NCBI GenBank assembly: GCA_020137815.1
Contig: CM035359.1
Location: forward strand, 1,907,506 to 1,971,505
Reading direction: 5' to 3'
DNA length: 64,000 nucleotides
Source of the DNA: Hormiphora californensis
Taxonomy: Eukaryota > Ctenophora > Tentaculata > Cydippida > Pleurobrachiidae
Shown here piece by piece: positions 59,460 through 64,000 of the stretch. The translations under genes were made by a program, and so were the position numbers. The notes beneath the pieces were generated by a model that did no database searches, was not told the DNA's origin, and saw only the letters and a program-made list of their open reading frames with translations. Position 1 is the stretch's first letter, and each line of letters opens with the position of its first letter.

Positions 59460-62215
59460 CCTTTGAACAAATATGAATTTAGAAGCAAATTAAGTCTGAT
59501 TTTATTAAAGGAGTCGCTGGGTATAGCTTGGATTGTAAAGTGGGAAACACAGGATTGAGTGGTGTATATATAATATGTCTTCAATGGCAAATGACACCTC
59601 TATAACACTCATATATGCAGTTGCCGGTGAAGTTAATGACAATATATGGGAGAGGGCACTATATTGGCAAGGGAACACTTGCACTTACATCATTATGATG
59701 ATCATATGTAAAATATATTGCCTGATAATAATATATTCATTTGACGAATGATTCAATGAACGAATGGAGGAATACGCTTCAAGAGAGCAATTACGAAAGG
59801 GATCAATAGAGAGCTGTAAATTAACACTTCTGGACATTGATATGGGAGTGGCAATTTCAGAATAGAAGACAAAATATGAATATGCTATCTACACCTCCTT
59901 AGTCTTCGTTATGACCACTAGCTAGGTTGAATATCTAACATATTATATGGCTTCAATTATTCCAACGTGCTACATTGCCAACCAGGTATTCAGGTTTTCT
60001 ATTGAGAATGCAGTCGCCTGAATATCAACAGCTATCACTAAATGAATCTATCTGTCTGCATGATAGCTATTATCTAAAGGTCGCGATGACGAATATCAAG
60101 GCACATGTGTCAAAGCTCTATAGAAGATATACATCTGCACTTAGCAAATGTCACATATATATCTACAATATTATGAGTTCTATTACATGTGCCCATCATT
60201 GCATGTGCCCATCTCTAAAACGATGCTCTAGCAGTCTATCGCACCTATAAGATGACTATAAAACTACTTAAATAAAAGCACAGCGTCTAGTCGATATGCA
60301 ACGAAATAATGTTGAAGAAATTTATTCTTGGGAGTTAAATGACAAGCATGACGGCTAAAGTATGATTTTATGACATCTTTAGCATCTCTGACGCCAGTTA
60401 TTAGCATTTAGTTAGTTATAGGTACGCTTGAAATAAATTCAAAATATAAGAATGGGATCCCGGATCCCTTCAATAAGGAATTAACGAACATCTCATGTTT
60501 CTCTGTCCTCCCTCGACCAGCTCCCTGCAGTTGTAAAATAGAGATTTGAATGATTGAAACCCTGGAAAATGCCACGGTACCGTCTGCAATGATTGGACTA
60601 ATGCTACAACACTACACTATAACATGTGATAGTAACTGGAATTAAACATCTGGTACAATATCTTTTGAGGGCAAAAAAGTGACGCCCCCACCCCCATTTG
60701 AGATTTCGAGCTCATACGAAGTCAACAACTGCATCATTATATTTTGTTGATTAAGAGTGCAGCCCTTGCTCAACAGAGCATTTCGGGAGAGAAACACTGT
60801 GGATTTTAGAAGAAGAGCTCTGGTAGTCATATCATTCAGTCCTTAAAGCCATATTTGGAATGGATTCCTATTTGCAAACTTGTAACTATGTATATAGAGG
60901 AAACACATGAAAGCATTCAACTACAAAACAGATCAAGTTTTCTGGTTAATCCATCAGATGCTTCTTCTTCGCGGTGGTGGTGGTAGTTTTACGGGGTGGG
61001 GGTGATCATAGGGTTGAGCAAGGCACATTCTACTAAACCATGTATGTATACTTGACGACAACAAAGTGTGACCAGGTGGACAGATTCAAATTTCAGACCA
61101 TTTATCAATCATTCCAACTCGCAGTATACCTCTGAAAGTGAAACCTCTGCAGTATACCTGTAGACTAACAGGTAACTGCCAAGCTGTACACGCCCTATTA
61201 TAATACTATGTATTGATAATTGTTCAGATTTCACATCTTAGTTTCAATCAAATCAGAACGAATCTAAAATGTGCAAAATACAAAAGAATCCATTTCCATA
61301 ACATTAAAGATCAGCTTTATAAATTTAGCACAGTATTCAAATCATGGTTATAAAGTCACCCCTATTTCGCTGTATAGGCCGGAGCTCGACCCAGTTTCCC
61401 CGTGCCTCACGAAATTTACAAATGTAATGAAGGTTAGTAGATATAGAACGGGTACTTTTTGTATGTTGGTCCCGCTGTATAGCATATATAGGGAGCAAAT
61501 TCAGATCATGAGTAATCAAATTGGATTCTCCGAACAAACATTTTAGTTCCTTCGACTCATACCACACTCCTAGTTCTACAGCAAAATACTGGACAGCTGT
61601 GAGACGAACAAAAAATGTTACAAATTTATGACAGCTTCAAAAAACATGCATTATATAATATTCCTTTGTTCTACCCGAAGTTGGGTTGTTAGGAAATTGA
61701 GACAGAATACACACCTATTCAAATACACAGATCTCTACTACATGACGTGTTTCTCTCGTCCTCTGAAATTTGTCACCTTCGTAACTTTGACTAAACGACA
61801 ACGACTAAATGTACAAATAAGGTCCTCACTGGGCATATTCTATCCTAACAACATTACAATTTACTTCGTAAAGTGATGCCTTTCCACCTGAAAAATGGTC
61901 AGTCTACAAGCTCTATTAGGATAGGACATACTTTTAAAAGGTGACGAGTGGGCAAGATATTTCGAGACAGAGGGGAGATGTTTCCGTCGTGTAAAATATG
62001 TTGACCAGGCCATCGTACTTTGCCTGATAAGAAGCGGAGAAGGGGGAAATCAATTTTCAAAAAAGGCAAAGGAATTTTTGACTGTGAGAAAATCACTGTG
62101 AGTGAGAGTTTTCCAAATTTTTGGCGACAAGTCAAGAGATTTTTAATTAAAAAAGAAAAAAACACAAAAACTTTAGTCTTTTCTTGACAATATTTTCTTA
62201 TGAAAAAAAAATTAA
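59460..62215. other. Gene-poor interval
   Basis: I see no exon, RNA gene or clear transposon here. The short ORFs lack protein-like composition and splice context. It includes the upstream region of the 7TM receptor, whose promoter I could not place. Confidence 0.5.
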
Positions 62216-62220
62216 TAATA

Positions 62221-63094
62221 CAGTTGGACCCCGATTTAACGGCCCCCGATTTAGCGGCACCCCGATTTAACGGCAGTATAAATTTCCCCCAAAAAAATTT
62301 TGAGTTTTTTTTTGAAATTTTTTGAAATTTTTTTGAAATTTTTCAAAGGTGTAACCACGTCCGAATCGTGTTTCGAATCGGTGCACCTTATTGCATGTCT
62401 TGCCGGTAATTATACTGTTCGAAACGAACAGATATGTGATCCCCATGAGGCCCATCGAGTCGCAATTGTGACGCTTGTTAAGCTGGCCCCATGGGGATCA
62501 CGTATCGGTTAGTTTCGAACCGTCTAATTAGCGACAGGACGTGCGATAAGATTCATTGATTCGAAACACGATTCGGACGTGGTTTATATACCTTTGAAAA
62601 TTTTCATAACTTTTTTTTGCAAAATTCTACAGAATGATTGTCAATGCTTTGATCGGTGCTCCCCATGAATTTTCAGAGGAAAATATATTTTGAAATTCGA
62701 ATTCTTCCTCACCCCGCTTAAAGTGCCTAGATTCGACATGGTATCACGTATCGGTTCGTTTCGAACCGTCTAATTAGCAGCAAGACATGCGATAAGATGC
62801 ACTGATTCGGTAAACGATTCGGACGTGGTTGATATGTAGTACGTACCTTAGAAAAATTTTACAACTTTTTTGAAATTTAAAAAAATTATTTTATTTTTCT
62901 AATCAGAAAATAGAAATGATCCCGTAATCAATACATGGACATTGCATTTAACACTTAGAGGTGTTTTAGTAGAGCATTTTGGACAAAAATAGGGTTTTAT
63001 GGACCAAATATGCTCTACCCCGATTTAACGGACACCCCGATTTAACGGACAAAACCCTTTCCCCCGAGGGTGCCGTTAAATCGGGGTCCGACTG
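62221..63094. mobile_element. 874-bp pogo-like non-autonomous element, ACGG subtype
   Basis: CAGTTGGACCCCGATTTAA start, complementary end (gttaaatcggggtccgactg), TA on both sides. The interior has the same palindromic core as the element at 8270-9128 (cgaatcgtgtttcgaatc, accgtctaattagc). Its terminal motifs read gatttaacgg, whereas the 8270 copy reads gatttagtgg. Confidence 0.88.
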
Positions 63095-63478
63095 TACATA
63101 CATAATAAAAATACATCATACGTATATCACCCACTTCATGGATGGCATAATAAATTAGGATAAAAATTGACGACGCGACGTAAGATGACAAATTCTCTTC
63201 TAGAGAGAATGAGAGTCAAGGCAATAAATCCGCCGTGGTTAATAAACAGCTGTCTTAATATAAATCCTGTTGATGTCATATCAGTCTCATATCATGCTCA
63301 TATATAATGTAATATCAAAAGCAATATAAAAAGCTTGGCTGCGTGAGTGGCAGTCTAGCTTGGCAAATCAGAAGGAATATCAGAAGGAATTATGTAGTAA
63401 TATGTAGTTATTAAGTGGGTTACGATACGAGAACGGCAAGAGAGATGGTGTGCGGAACCGAAACTCCGAAACTTAATT

Positions 63479-63869
63479 TTAGTCAACCATATTTTTATAT
63501 ACCAAATCACTATAGTGAATAGTGATTTGGTCTATAGACTCAACAATATCTTTAAACAACTGATGCTGACGTGGGCACTCAGCTGTATCATAATGTAACA
63601 TTATATTATCTAGAAAATGGATGGGATCATTGATCAGATTCAGATTATGTGGGTTTCCCAAGAATATCATGATCAGTGCAGTACTCTGTAGTGACCCCAG
63701 TAGTTTCAATTTCATCTTGTATTTCTAAGCGTATCATTTGCAAATAATCAGCACTGTCTGACGCCGTCGACCCCATTCGGGAATCAAATGGGGGTATGGC
63801 GCCGCCATACAGATCATGCAGAGTTACAAGATATGTCGAGGTGAAGTTCGAAGTTGCCGTGTGCAACAC
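63479..63869 (-). pseudogene. Unrecognised ORF pair, probably one frameshifted remnant
   Basis: Two overlapping frames on minus, 63869-63645 (MLHTATSNFTSTYL...) and 63715-63479 (...LHYDTAECPRQHQLF...), look like one protein interrupted by a frameshift near 63650-63710. The first contains the GC-rich segment shared with 6414-6476, so it may come from a mobile element. No family was recognised. The window ends 130 bp beyond it. Confidence 0.3.
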
Positions 63870-64000
63870 ATGAAGTGGAACTCAATTTAGTTATCTCATA
63901 TCAGATTACTAATTACTGAACCTACACAGACACTCTGAAGAACAATCAGCCCCGCGGTGATACCAGGGACACGGAGAAGTTGCGAAAAAAGACTCATAAT

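Overview
The window reads as nuclear DNA of an invertebrate animal, probably an early-branching lineage (sponge, cnidarian or placozoan grade). I cannot resolve it further. The evidence is GT-AG introns throughout, a maintenance DNA methyltransferase with the animal DNMT1 domain order, several class A GPCRs (two joined to LDL-receptor class A modules), a non-LTR reverse transcriptase, and very many foldback and miniature DNA transposons plus GA/CT microsatellites.

Layout. 0.1-3.5 kb (minus): an intron-rich LDLa-repeat receptor that probably runs off the left edge. 3.5-5.6 kb: microsatellites. 5.6-10.0 kb (plus): six exons of a coiled-coil, Sfi1/CCDC191-like protein. 10.4-14.5 kb: a 5'-truncated CR1/L2-like retroelement, a 19-bp minisatellite and repeat debris. 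14.8-18.3 kb (plus): an F-box gene broken by a frameshift, then a duplicated copy of its 3' end. 19.0-22.5 kb (plus): an LDLa-7TM receptor of RXFP/GRL101 type, almost intronless and paralogous to the gene at the left edge. 23.3-56.2 kb (plus): one complete DNMT1 gene of 30 recognised coding exons (about 1215 codons). 56.7-59.5 kb (minus): a nine-exon class A 7TM receptor convergent with DNMT1. 59.5-64 kb: no convincing gene, one 874-bp pogo-like element and a frameshifted ORF remnant.

The DNMT1 introns are the striking part. They hold four further small genes: two copies of a secreted peptide gene in an inverted duplication (27.5-30.5 kb), a 7TM receptor (33.8-34.9 kb, minus) and a six-cysteine secreted WSC-like protein (47.7-48.4 kb, minus). 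They also hold nested transposons. A 109-bp hAT-type MITE has five copies in the window, each with an 8-bp target duplication (one with a single mismatch), and all five lie within about 25 nt of an exon edge. In one case the target duplication has copied the 5' splice site itself. TA-flanked pogo-like elements, 636-bp foldbacks and a 3-kb palindrome fill other introns.

Functionally the genes are a mixture: DNA methylation maintenance (DNMT1), membrane sensing (four receptor genes), short secreted products, an F-box protein and a possible centrosomal/ciliary coiled-coil protein. Nothing suggests an operon or one shared pathway. Exon coordinates come from reading frames, splice consensus and codon phase; none is checked against transcripts.
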